A DNA stretch of 64,000 nucleotides, taken from the NCBI RefSeq assembly GCF_017916505.1, contig NZ_JAFMSZ010000001.1, positions 744,001 through 808,000 on the forward strand. The letters are read 5' to 3'. A program made the translations under genes and the position numbers. How positions within the stretch are numbered: the first letter of the stretch is position 1; every line of letters begins with the position of its first letter. This stretch comes from Naasia sp. SYSU D00057. GTDB lineage: Bacteria > Actinomycetota > Actinomycetes > Actinomycetales > Microbacteriaceae. The notes under the pieces were generated by a model. The model did no database searches. It saw nothing but the letters and a program-made list of their open reading frames with translations, and was not told the DNA's origin. Below, piece by piece: positions 51,645-60,277 of the stretch.

Positions 51645-52991
51645 CTACCCCCGCACTCCGGCCGCCTCCCACGCGAGCCACGTGAGCTCGGGGTGGGCGA
51701 TGTCGCTGTGCGCGCCCGCGGGGCCCGCGAGCGTCGCGATCACCTTGCTGGCATCCACGTTGTAGAACCCGTGCGCCAGCCCGCGCTTCGGGAGGGCCCC
51801 CTCGGCGAGTGGGTCCAGCTCCTTCGCGCCGGCGCCCTGGATGCCGAACGCTCCCACCCCGCCGTACTTCGGCAGCTCGCCGAGCAGGTACTGCCGCGCA
51901 CCCCGGACCGCGAGCGGGTAGAACCTGCCGACCGCGTAGTCCCAGCGCGAGCGGGTCGCGACGATCGGCCCGGACACGTAGCGGGGGTCGGCGAGGTCCG
52001 CGAAGTACCCGCGCCCGCCGCCCACCGACCGCGGCACGTCCGCCGAGAACGCCCACAGGGAGAGCGCGCCCTGCACGAGGAACAGCGACTGCACCGGCCG
52101 CACCGGCGGCCGCGGAGTCGCGCCCGGACCGCGCACGGTCCCGGCCACGACGATGGTGCCGAAGCTGTGGCCCACGAGGTGCACCCGCGCGCCGGGGGCC
52201 GCCTCCTGCACCTCCTGCAGGAGCCTCCGCCCGGCACCCTCGCCGAACTTCCGCGCCCGATCCTTCATGCTCCAGAACGTGAGCTGCCGCAGGGGTGTGA
52301 GCACCGCCTCCCGGAGCTTGCCCCAGAACCCGTCGCCGAGGAGTCCGTCGTCGCCTTCGCCGCCGTGCTCCGCCGCCTCCGCGAACGCGAGCTCAGGATC
52401 CCAGCCGTCACCGAGCAGCGGGTCGTCGCCGGCCGACACCTCCGCCTGGGCCGCGAGCATCCGGTAGGCCTCGACCACCTCGGGCGGAAGCGTGTCGCCT
52501 GCGCCCGCGTCCTGCTCGGGGTCGACGGATGCCGCGTGGTCGAGGATCACCGCGAGGGCCGCCCGCGCCTCCGGGGTGTCCGCCAGGGTGGCGGCGAACG
52601 CGTCGACCGCCTCGTCGACCGTGACGGTCCCGGCGCCGCCCGGGCCCGGATCCCCGAGGAGGCCGCTCGGCGCGGCGGCGAGGTCTCCGTCGCTCCAGGC
52701 CTTGCTCGGCCAGTGCAGCCCGATCACCAGTGGGCGGATGCCGTCGCCGGCTCGGTCGGGATTCGCGGCGCCCAGCCACGCGTCGTACTGCGCGATCGCG
52801 TCGCCGTGGTCGGACTGCCACCCGTGGCTCAGCACGAACACGTCGGTGACGGGGACACCCGGCTCCGCGAGCGCCGCGAGGGCGCTCGCGCTGGCCGTGC
52901 CGCCGTCCGGGTCCGGCAGCTCGTGCCCGTGCTTGTCGAATGCGATCAGGTGGTACGACTCGTTCCGCCCCGGGATGCGTCGCAGTGCCAT
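51645..52991 (-). CDS. Alpha/beta hydrolase of the CHAT operon
   Basis: A 448-residue protein. It opens with a beta-hairpin (YHLIAFDKHGHELPD) then VTDVFVLSHGWQSD. The nucleophile Ser276 sits in HLVGHSFGTIVVAG and AHSDIAHPELTWLAW near the end holds a candidate His. A ~100-residue insertion (105-210) separates early and late parts. It resembles uncharacterised lipase/esterase-like proteins and could cut lipids or esters. GGAGGAG precedes ATG 52991. Last gene of the five-gene operon, 42 bases after the glycosyltransferase. Confidence 0.85.
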   Translation of the reverse strand: MALRRIPGRNESYHLIAFDKHGHELPDPDGGTASASALAALAEPGVPVTDVFVLSHGWQSDHGDAIAQYDAWLGAANPDRAGDGIRPLVIGLHWPSKAWSDGDLAAAPSGLLGDPGPGGAGTVTVDEAVDAFAATLADTPEARAALAVILDHAASVDPEQDAGAGDTLPPEVVEAYRMLAAQAEVSAGDDPLLGDGWDPELAFAEAAEHGGEGDDGLLGDGFWGKLREAVLTPLRQLTFWSMKDRARKFGEGAGRRLLQEVQEAAPGARVHLVGHSFGTIVVAGTVRGPGATPRPPVRPVQSLFLVQGALSLWAFSADVPRSVGGGRGYFADLADPRYVSGPIVATRSRWDYAVGRFYPLAVRGARQYLLGELPKYGGVGAFGIQGAGAKELDPLAEGALPKRGLAHGFYNVDASKVIATLAGPAGAHSDIAHPELTWLAWEAAGVRG

Positions 52992-53033
52992 GGATACTCC
53001 TCCTTGTGCGTGCCGTGCTGTCGATTCGCGTGC

Positions 53034-54440
53034 TCACGCCGACTTCGCGATGACCGAGAAGGTGCGCTCCTCGCGGCGGAGGAACCGAGCGAGGCCGCGG
53101 GCGGCCCCGGTCGCCTCCCACAGTGAGAAGAGCGGGAGCATCAGGACCAGCACCACGGGCTCCCACCACGCCCGCTCTCCCTCTCGCGACGCATCCGAGT
53201 TGACCTTCAGCCCCTGCCAGTAGAGCCAGACGCAGTAGGCGATGTTGAGCGACCAGACCGGGATGAGGATCGGCGACACCGGCCCCGAGCCGGCTCCCAG
53301 CAGGAGGGCGAGGGCGCCGACGAACACGGGACTCTGCAGGGGCGCGGTGACCCACACGCCGACGAGCGCGAGCAGCAGGGTCCGCCGCCGGAACGGGACC
53401 GCCGGATTGCTCACGAGAGTGAGCAGCCCCCAGGACCAGCGCTCGCGCTGGCGGAGGAAGTCTCCCACGGTCGCGGGCGAGACACCGTAGCTGCGGGCGG
53501 GGAACCAGCCCGTCCGTCCCGGGTACCGCGCGGTGAACTCGAGCGCGAACTGCGCGTCCTCGACGATCGCCGACGGCCCGAAGTCCCAGCCGATCTCCGA
53601 CTCGACCGACGCGCGCACGAGGAGGAGCTCGCCGTGCAGCCCGATGCGCGGTGTGCCGCTGCCGGTCGTCGCCGAGAACAGGCTGAGGTCGCAGCCCGGC
53701 CGCACCGCGTCGGCCAGCCAGAGCAGGCGGTTCGCGGAGAGCTCGCGGGGGAAGCTGAGCACACCCTGCGCGAGATGGCGCGCCGCGCACCCGGCGGCTC
53801 CCTGTTCGCGGATGAACCCGGCGAGCGCGGCCACCGTGTCGGCTCCGACGCCGGTGTCGTCGTCCATGTGCAGGATCCAGACGTCGTCGCGCGCCTCGCC
53901 CTCGAGAACGCGGAGCTCGTGCGCGTAGTGGTTGGCACGCGCCTTGAATCGCGAGCCGGCCGCAGTGCGGTACCCCGAGGGGACCGTGACGATGCGGACC
54001 GGACCGGACGCCGCGAGCCGGTCCAGCTCGCGCCGGCACTCGCAGCCCTCCTCCACCACCACGTCGACCCGCAGATGACCGAAGGAGGGCGGGAGATGGC
54101 GCAGCAGGCTCCGGACGACCCGCTGCAGCGCGACCAGGGTGTCCTGCCGGGCGACGGTGGGCACGACGACGATGAGCAGTTCCGGCACGGGCGCCTGCGG
54201 CGAGCTCGGCGCATCCGGCCGCTGCTGCCCCGTCGCCCGCAGGATGCCGCGGAGGCCGAGCACGGAGACGAGCACCGGCAACGACCAGATGAGGGACGCG
54301 TACCAGTTCAGGGGGCCGGAGTGGCCGTCCGCCTGCTGCCACAGCAGCGCGGCGAGCCAGGTGTAGGCCGCGAACGTGACCAGGAAGCAGGCGAGCCCGG
54401 GCGGCGTCCGCCGCGGTCGAGCGTCATGCGGAGTCGTCAT
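53034..54440 (-). CDS. Family 2 glycosyltransferase, membrane-bound, processive type
   Basis: A 468-residue cellulose-synthase-like GT2 protein. Two N-terminal helices, then a cytosolic catalytic domain with HMDDDTG (191-197, DxD), ED (294-295) and QRERW (331-335), the three hallmark motifs; several C-terminal helices follow. It would build or transfer a polysaccharide at the membrane. Its ATG (54440) lies 17 bases inside the end of the CHAT-PQQ gene, so it is translated with it. Such a gene is unusual in a protease operon. Confidence 0.88.
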   Translation of the reverse strand: MTTPHDARPRRTPPGLACFLVTFAAYTWLAALLWQQADGHSGPLNWYASLIWSLPVLVSVLGLRGILRATGQQRPDAPSSPQAPVPELLIVVVPTVARQDTLVALQRVVRSLLRHLPPSFGHLRVDVVVEEGCECRRELDRLAASGPVRIVTVPSGYRTAAGSRFKARANHYAHELRVLEGEARDDVWILHMDDDTGVGADTVAALAGFIREQGAAGCAARHLAQGVLSFPRELSANRLLWLADAVRPGCDLSLFSATTGSGTPRIGLHGELLLVRASVESEIGWDFGPSAIVEDAQFALEFTARYPGRTGWFPARSYGVSPATVGDFLRQRERWSWGLLTLVSNPAVPFRRRTLLLALVGVWVTAPLQSPVFVGALALLLGAGSGPVSPILIPVWSLNIAYCVWLYWQGLKVNSDASREGERAWWEPVVLVLMLPLFSLWEATGAARGLARFLRREERTFSVIAKSA

Positions 54441-56829
54441 CGGCCTGCGCTCCCCGCTTCGCGTCGAGGGCGTACACCCGGTGGTCGAGGCTGCCGAAGT
54501 AGACGGTGTCGCCGGCGACCACCGGCGAGGAGTCGTCGACGGGGCCGTGGGTCGGATACGACCACCGCGGAGCGCCCGAGCCGGCGTCGGCGGCGTGCAG
54601 GCGGAAGTCGCCGCTTCCGACGTAGACGAGGCCCTCGAACGTGGTGGGCGACGAGCGGATGGCACCGCCCGTGTCGAGCCTCCAGCGCTGCCGCCCGGTG
54701 CTCCGGTCCACGCTGTAGAGGCGGCCGTCGGCGCTGCCCACGTAGACGGAGTCGCCGTCCACGTGCGGGCGCGAGATTACTCCGCCGCCCGTGCCGAACT
54801 TCCAGACCGCGACGCCGTCCCCGGTGCCGAGGGCCCAGAGGCTGTGGTCGTCGCTGCCGATCAGGACGAGGCCGTCGGCGACGGTGGGCGAGGAGTCCAC
54901 CGTGCTGTCCGTGCTGGTCCGCCAGCGCGCGAACCCCTGGGCCACGTCGATGCAGTAGACGCTGTGGTCCCGCGAGCCGATGTAGAGGGCTCCGTCCACC
55001 ACGGCCGGCGACGAGTTGAAGCCCGTGACGAGATCGGTGTGCGGGAGGCCGGCGAACGACCACCGCAGGTGCCCGGACACCGCGTCGAGGGCGTAGACGT
55101 GATTGTCGCGGCTGCCCACGAACACGGTCCCGTCGACCACCGTCGGGGACGAGTGGATGGGCGCCCCGGTGACGAAGGTCCAACTGAGCTGACCGGACTC
55201 GGCGTCGACCGCGTGCAGCCGGTTGTCGTTGCTGCCGACGTAGACGAGCCCGGCCGCGACCGCCGGCGACGACGTGACCGGGCCGGCCGTCTCGTACCGC
55301 CACTGCTCCCTCCCGGTGCGGGCGTCGAGCGCGTAGAGGTGCTGGTCCCGGCTGCCGACGTAGAGGGTGCGGTCGAACACCCTCGGCGTGGAGTAGACGG
55401 GGCCGTCCGTGGCGAACACCCAGCGCGGCGGCGGCGGACGGCCGAGGATCGACGCCGCCGCCCACGCTCCCCCGCCCACGACGGCGAGGCCGGCGGCGCC
55501 GACCGCTGCCCGCAGCAGCGTCCGCCGGCTGAAGCGCGCCGCCGCCGGCCGCTGCCCGCCGGACGCGGCCGTCGCGCGCTCCGTGCCATCGTCCTCGTCG
55601 GGCGGAGCCGAGGACGAGCCCGCCGGAGCCGAGGTGCCGACGGCCGGGGTCGGCGCCGCCCCCGCCGTCGCCGCACCGACCCCGGCCGCCGCGGTGCCCG
55701 GCGCGGCCGCCGCGGTGTCGACGTCGAAGATGCGGCCGTCCGTCGACCGGAGGTAGAGCACGGGCGTGGCCCACTCGATCGGGTTCGCCTCGTCGCGCAC
55801 CGCGTTCCGTGCCTCGGCGACCGCCGCGTCGAGCGGATAGCCGTCCGCGATGGCCTCGTAGAGGCTGTGCGAGAAGGTGACGGCGGCCCGGTCCGTGATC
55901 TCGAACTGCATCGCCACCACGGCGGGGATGCCGTGGTAGACGAGGCTCTGCGCGGTGCCCGAGTACGGATCCTCGAGGCCGCCGCGGGCGCCCTCGCACG
56001 AGTTGAGGAGGGCGAGCCGCAGGCTCCGGTGGTCGTACAGGAGGGCGCCCAGGTCGCTGCCGTTGAAGGGCTGAGCGCGGCCGTCGGGACCCTCGAAGGC
56101 GAGCTGCCCGTCCTCCCCCTTCGGGTCGTACCGCCCGTGCCCGATGAAGTGGAACACGTGGTAGTCGGCACGGCGCAGCTCGCCGCGCAGGTCCGCGAGC
56201 GAGCCACCCGGCACCCGGTCCACCTGCACCCTCCCCGCCTCCTGCAGGTCGGCGAGCGCGTCACGGGTCTTCGCCCACTCGGCGTCCACGTCGAGGTGGG
56301 GGAAGTCGGTGGGGCTCGCGGCCATGACGAGCACGCGCAGCGGCGGCTTCACGGCGAGCGGACGCGGGCGGTCCGGGAGCTCGAGGTACCGGACCAGGGG
56401 CGTCCACTTGGACAGGGCGAGGTACCGGCGCTCGTCGGTGTCGTAGAGGTACTCCCAGGGCAGGTCGGCGAGGTGCGCGCTGCCGGAGAGCCGTAGCCGG
56501 AGCCGCAGGCCGACGTTGTCCTGGTGCTCGATCGCGTCGATGCTGCGCTGGAGGACGTCGCGCAGCTCGTCCGGGAAGACCGCCTCGAAGAGGCGCGAGC
56601 CGAAGGTCCGCACGGTCTCCGCCTCGGGCGAGCTGTCGCCGCGGGTGCCGCCCCGCCGGGGCCTGCCGACCTTGAGCAGGAAGTTCTCGATCTCGAGGTC
56701 GCTGAAGGGCACCTGGACCGGGAAGGACCGCGTCTCCCCCACCGGCGAGCCGAGCACCCGCGCCCGGTACCCGCCGGCGCCGTCCGCCTCCATCAGCAGA
56801 TCGAAGTTCTGGTAGGTCGGTTCCCGCAT
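54424..56829 (-). CDS. CHAT-domain protease with transmembrane helix and PQQ propeller
   Basis: An 801-residue fusion. The N-terminal ~165 residues precede a CHAT domain (~165-370), with catalytic His231 in HFIGHG and Cys278 in LLNSCEGA. A Gly/Ala/Pro linker (~375-435) leads to one hydrophobic helix (~438-462) preceded by FSRRTLLR. The C-terminal ~335 residues hold eight PQQ-type repeats (pattern SSPxVxxGxVYVGSxDxxLYALDxxTGxxxW), an eight-bladed beta-propeller. By charge the CHAT domain would be inside and the propeller outside, which suggests outside sensing with an inside protease. ATG 56829 lies 9 bases after the upstream CHAT gene; an in-frame GTG is two codons earlier. Confidence 0.85.
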   Translation of the reverse strand: MREPTYQNFDLLMEADGAGGYRARVLGSPVGETRSFPVQVPFSDLEIENFLLKVGRPRRGGTRGDSSPEAETVRTFGSRLFEAVFPDELRDVLQRSIDAIEHQDNVGLRLRLRLSGSAHLADLPWEYLYDTDERRYLALSKWTPLVRYLELPDRPRPLAVKPPLRVLVMAASPTDFPHLDVDAEWAKTRDALADLQEAGRVQVDRVPGGSLADLRGELRRADYHVFHFIGHGRYDPKGEDGQLAFEGPDGRAQPFNGSDLGALLYDHRSLRLALLNSCEGARGGLEDPYSGTAQSLVYHGIPAVVAMQFEITDRAAVTFSHSLYEAIADGYPLDAAVAEARNAVRDEANPIEWATPVLYLRSTDGRIFDVDTAAAAPGTAAAGVGAATAGAAPTPAVGTSAPAGSSSAPPDEDDGTERATAASGGQRPAAARFSRRTLLRAAVGAAGLAVVGGGAWAAASILGRPPPPRWVFATDGPVYSTPRVFDRTLYVGSRDQHLYALDARTGREQWRYETAGPVTSSPAVAAGLVYVGSNDNRLHAVDAESGQLSWTFVTGAPIHSSPTVVDGTVFVGSRDNHVYALDAVSGHLRWSFAGLPHTDLVTGFNSSPAVVDGALYIGSRDHSVYCIDVAQGFARWRTSTDSTVDSSPTVADGLVLIGSDDHSLWALGTGDGVAVWKFGTGGGVISRPHVDGDSVYVGSADGRLYSVDRSTGRQRWRLDTGGAIRSSPTTFEGLVYVGSGDFRLHAADAGSGAPRWSYPTHGPVDDSSPVVAGDTVYFGSLDHRVYALDAKRGAQADDDSA

Positions 56830-56838
56830 CGCCACCGC

Positions 56839-59025
56839 CTAGGGAAGCGCCGGATGCACCCGGGTGTCCGGGTCGCAGTACACGCCGTAGAGGAGCCCGA
56901 GCGGGTTGCCGTGCTCGGCGAGGAACTGCCGGCGCACCGCGAGCACCGCGTCGCCCAGCCGCTCCCCCGCGAAGAACCGGTCGAAGAACGCCTTCGCCCA
57001 CTCGCTCGCGAAGAAGCCGGGGGTCTTGCACTCGGTGCCGATCACCCCGCGCGCGCCCTTGCCGAGGAAATACGGAACGAAGCCGTCGTAGAAGTTGGGC
57101 GACAGGTCGCCGGACTCGCAGGCGTTGACGAACACGAGCGGGTGGCTCGCCAGCAGGTCCCGCGTCGGGGCGCTGGCGGACAGGATGCCGAGGGTCACCC
57201 GCTCGTCACCGCTCAGCACGAGGTGCGAGTCGTCCGGGTTCGTGTTCGAGGCGACCGCGTGGCAGTAGAGGTAGAGCACCTTGTCGCCGCTGCCCGGGGC
57301 GAGGGCGGTGCCGAGCAGATCGCGCGCGGTCGTGCCCTCCGTCAGCTGGAGGCCGCCCCTCGCGCCCCAGTAGGCGCGCTGCGCCGCGACGGGACGGGAC
57401 GGCATCTGCGCGTCGATGCCGTCGTTGTAGAGCACCCGCACGGCGAGCGCCGGGGTGGAGTCCATGGTCACGGGCGGCGGCACGGCCCGGATCTCGCGCA
57501 TCGGGATCTGCTCGACGACGTGCCGCATCCCGATGAAGTCGCCCCAGTCGAGCGCCGACTCGTCCCAGCGGTCGGCGAGGTAGACGAGAGCCCACGGCAC
57601 AGGGAACCCGCTCGAGACGACCTGCAGGGTCGCGACGTCGGCGGAGAGGGTGCCGCGCAGCCAGGCGCCGACGTCGCGCAGCTGCGGCGGCGCGAACGGG
57701 CCCTCGAAGATGCGCTGGTAGAGGCGGTATCCGGCGAATGCGAGCTTCCGCAGGGCGGCGTCGCCGAGGTCGGCAGGGATGTCCATGCCGAGCGCGAAGG
57801 TCTCGTTCTTCACGATCGTGAGGAGCGCGGAGCGCACCTGCTCGATCGCGGCGGCGAGCTCGTCCGGAGTGATCTGCACGAACACCTCGTCGGCGGTGAC
57901 CCCGGGGGCGAACAGCCGATAGCCGCCCGCCGCCGGCGTGAACCGGAGCGATGCCTGGCGGGGCTCGAGCACGGCGGCCGCGGCGGCCGGCCGCCCGAGG
58001 TTCGTCACGCCGACGTCGGCGGCGGGCGCGCCCGCCACGTCGAAGCGGAGCACCAGCTGCTGCACGAAGTTGCCCTGCACGTCGACCATCGCGGTGAGGA
58101 CCGCTGGTCCCGCCTGCTTCGGCGTGATGGCGAAGAGGGCCCTGCCCACGGAGGTGCCGTCGCGGCGGACGCGGATGGGCTGCGGCAGCGGCGGCGTCTC
58201 GAACTCCGCGCTGAGCAGCCGGATCGTGAGGTCGAGGTGGTCGGCCTCCGGCGCGAACGTCAGCATGGCCGCGGCCGAGCCGAGGGCGCCGGTCCGCCGG
58301 GCGCCGAAGGACAGGGCGAGCGTGTACTCCTCGCCCACCTGCAGCGGCTGGGAGGTGTCGGTGTCGTCGAGCTCCGCGTTGAGCCATGTCGCAACGGTCT
58401 GGGGCGGGGGTGGCTCGGGTGGATCGGCGTCGGGCGCGGTCGGCGGCGGGGCCGGCGGCGGGACGAGCGGCCCGTCGTCCGCACCGCCCGGCGCATCCTC
58501 CCCTCCCAGGAGACCATCGCCGGCCCCGTCGTCCTCGCCCGGCCAGCCGCGGGTCGGCTCGTCGCCCCGGGACGGCGGGGCCGACTCGGGCTCATCGGGC
58601 CAGCCGCTGTCGGGCCAGCCTCGGACGGGCCCCGGATCCGGCGTCGGCGGTGCCTCCGGCCACCCGCCGCCGGGCTCTGCCACCGGGGGCTCGGCGCCCG
58701 CCGGGGCGCCCTCCTCGAGCAGGTCGCCGAGCCGAGCCAGTTCGCGCTCGAACTCCTCGTCGTCGCTCGCACCCAACCCGACTCGCCCCGCTCGGTCGTC
58801 TTCCTCCAGCGCCGCCCGCAGGGACGAATCCGTCTCGAGCACTCGGAGCACCGCGTACGCCCGCTCCGCCGCTCCCGGCGCCGCGGCCCAGTCCGGGTCG
58901 GCGGTCACCCGGTCGTAGACGCTCAGCACGGACGGCGGGAATCCGAGCTCGACGAGGAAGCTCCGGGGACGGTCGAACGCCCGGGCCAGCACGAGCGCGA
59001 GGGAGGTCAGCGCTGCCACATCCAT
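56839..59025 (-). CDS. CHAT-domain protease with helical N-terminal domain
   Basis: A 728-residue protein. Residues 1-~100 are a compact helical domain (LALVLARAFDRPRSFLVELGFPPSV... AYAVLRVLETDSSLRAAL), which reminds me of effector-associated domains, followed by a ~110-residue Gly/Trp/Pro/Asp linker with repeated GWP motifs. A beta-rich region (~215-365) and the CHAT domain (~430-728) come after. Catalytic His589 is in YLYCHA and Cys636 in VNACESG, both intact. GGGGGTGCC precedes ATG 59025; the frame is open upstream but not convincing. Second gene of the operon. Targets are unknown. Confidence 0.83.
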   Translation of the reverse strand: MDVAALTSLALVLARAFDRPRSFLVELGFPPSVLSVYDRVTADPDWAAAPGAAERAYAVLRVLETDSSLRAALEEDDRAGRVGLGASDDEEFERELARLGDLLEEGAPAGAEPPVAEPGGGWPEAPPTPDPGPVRGWPDSGWPDEPESAPPSRGDEPTRGWPGEDDGAGDGLLGGEDAPGGADDGPLVPPPAPPPTAPDADPPEPPPPQTVATWLNAELDDTDTSQPLQVGEEYTLALSFGARRTGALGSAAAMLTFAPEADHLDLTIRLLSAEFETPPLPQPIRVRRDGTSVGRALFAITPKQAGPAVLTAMVDVQGNFVQQLVLRFDVAGAPAADVGVTNLGRPAAAAAVLEPRQASLRFTPAAGGYRLFAPGVTADEVFVQITPDELAAAIEQVRSALLTIVKNETFALGMDIPADLGDAALRKLAFAGYRLYQRIFEGPFAPPQLRDVGAWLRGTLSADVATLQVVSSGFPVPWALVYLADRWDESALDWGDFIGMRHVVEQIPMREIRAVPPPVTMDSTPALAVRVLYNDGIDAQMPSRPVAAQRAYWGARGGLQLTEGTTARDLLGTALAPGSGDKVLYLYCHAVASNTNPDDSHLVLSGDERVTLGILSASAPTRDLLASHPLVFVNACESGDLSPNFYDGFVPYFLGKGARGVIGTECKTPGFFASEWAKAFFDRFFAGERLGDAVLAVRRQFLAEHGNPLGLLYGVYCDPDTRVHPALP

Positions 59026-59101
59026 GGCACCCCCGTCCGTCGGACGCCACGTCCGGGGAAAGGATGGCCCTCCGCGGGGGCGTTGTCCAGGGTCCCCCGC
59101 C

Positions 59102-60082
59102 TCAGCCGGCGGGTGCTGCGGTGCCGAGGGGCGACGGGCGGTCGAGGTCGAACTCGACCCAGAGCGGGTAGTGGTCCGAGATGCGCCAGGACTTGGCGGT
59201 GACGTCGAGCTCCGGGTAGACATGCGGCGCGAAGTCGAACCCGCCCGCGTGGCCGTGGTACCCGAGACCGTGCAGCAGGTCGCGCGCCGGAGCCCGCTCG
59301 ACGTCCGTGAACCAGGCGATCTGGTCGTAGAAGTGGTGCTCCCGGTCGTCGTCGAACACGGTGCGGGGAACGGCGTTCAGCTCGGCCGGCGGCCACAGTC
59401 CGGTCGAGACGAACGCGGCGAAGAGCGGGTCGTCGAGCCGGTCGATGTTGAAGTCGCCGAGGGCGAGCAGGTTGCCGTTCCAGTCGTCGACCCGGTTCGC
59501 CCAGCCCCGCATCCAGTCGGCGAAGGCGGCGAGCTCCGCGAGGCGGTCGCTCGCTCGGTCGCCCCAGAGGACGTGCACGGTCGTGAGGATGAACTCGACG
59601 CCGGCGCGCACGAAGCTGGCCGCGTAGGGGGTGCGGGCGAACTGCTGGGCGGGGTGGTTCACGACCGCAGGCAGCACCACCTCGCCGACGAGCCCGGACG
59701 GCTCCACCCGGTCGGTGTCGAAGACGAAGGTGAGCCGCTCGTCGTTGCCCTTGTCGCCCTCCGTCACGTCCGAGGTGATGAAAGCCCAGCGCGGTCCGAG
59801 CAGCTCGAGCAGGAAGTGCAGCGCCGTCGTGTCGCGCCGCACCTCCTGGATCGCGGCGACATCGAAGCGCGAGACGACGGCGGCGATCAGCGCGACCGCC
59901 CGCCAGTCCCGCTTCGGGGTGTCCCGCTCGCCCGCCGTCCACTTGCGCGTCAGCCCGCCGAACGCCCGGATGTTCCAGGTGCCGATCAGGAGGTTCCCGT
60001 CCGCCTTCGCGGGCACCACCGCGGCCGCCGCGCTGCGGACACGTTCCGCCTCGGCGGCGACGTCCGCGGGAACCGACGCCAT
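59102..60082 (-). CDS. Endonuclease/exonuclease/phosphatase family protein
   Basis: A 326-residue EEP-fold (DNase I-like) enzyme. The conserved motifs are all visible: TWNIRAF (Asn37), AIQEV (Glu80, metal ligand), LALGDFNID (Asp and Asn) and SDHYPLWVEF near the end. It could hydrolyse DNA, RNA or a phosphodiester/phospholipid headgroup. No signal peptide. First gene of the minus-strand operon, 76 bases before the CHAT gene. The promoter must lie between here and the secreted protein gene at 60278. Confidence 0.9.
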   Translation of the reverse strand: MASVPADVAAEAERVRSAAAAVVPAKADGNLLIGTWNIRAFGGLTRKWTAGERDTPKRDWRAVALIAAVVSRFDVAAIQEVRRDTTALHFLLELLGPRWAFITSDVTEGDKGNDERLTFVFDTDRVEPSGLVGEVVLPAVVNHPAQQFARTPYAASFVRAGVEFILTTVHVLWGDRASDRLAELAAFADWMRGWANRVDDWNGNLLALGDFNIDRLDDPLFAAFVSTGLWPPAELNAVPRTVFDDDREHHFYDQIAWFTDVERAPARDLLHGLGYHGHAGGFDFAPHVYPELDVTAKSWRISDHYPLWVEFDLDRPSPLGTAAPAG

Positions 60083-60277
60083 GACGTCAGAAGACCGTGG
60101 CGCGCGGCTCCGGCGTAGAGGCGGAGGGCCCTTGGGCCTGCACCGCTCCCGTTGCCGACGAGCCCCAGGCGATCTCTTGATGCTCCAGCTATATGGCGAT
60201 CGACCGAGGGCCTCTATGCTTCTCGCTACGACGTGCCCACCCAGCCGTCGTGTGCTACCCGACCCGAAGGCAACCCG

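Noticed and set aside
53034-54665. Extended GT2 start upstream at 54665
   Set aside because: The extra 75 codons are the antisense-frame reading of the CHAT-PQQ 3' end. ATG 54440 begins the hydrophobic N-terminus typical of the family.
56524-59202. 892-codon + strand open frame opposite the CHAT gene
   Set aside because: Its composition is repetitive Arg/Gly/His/Val with no recognisable domain, and the minus-strand gene has a complete catalytic pair. It is a shadow.
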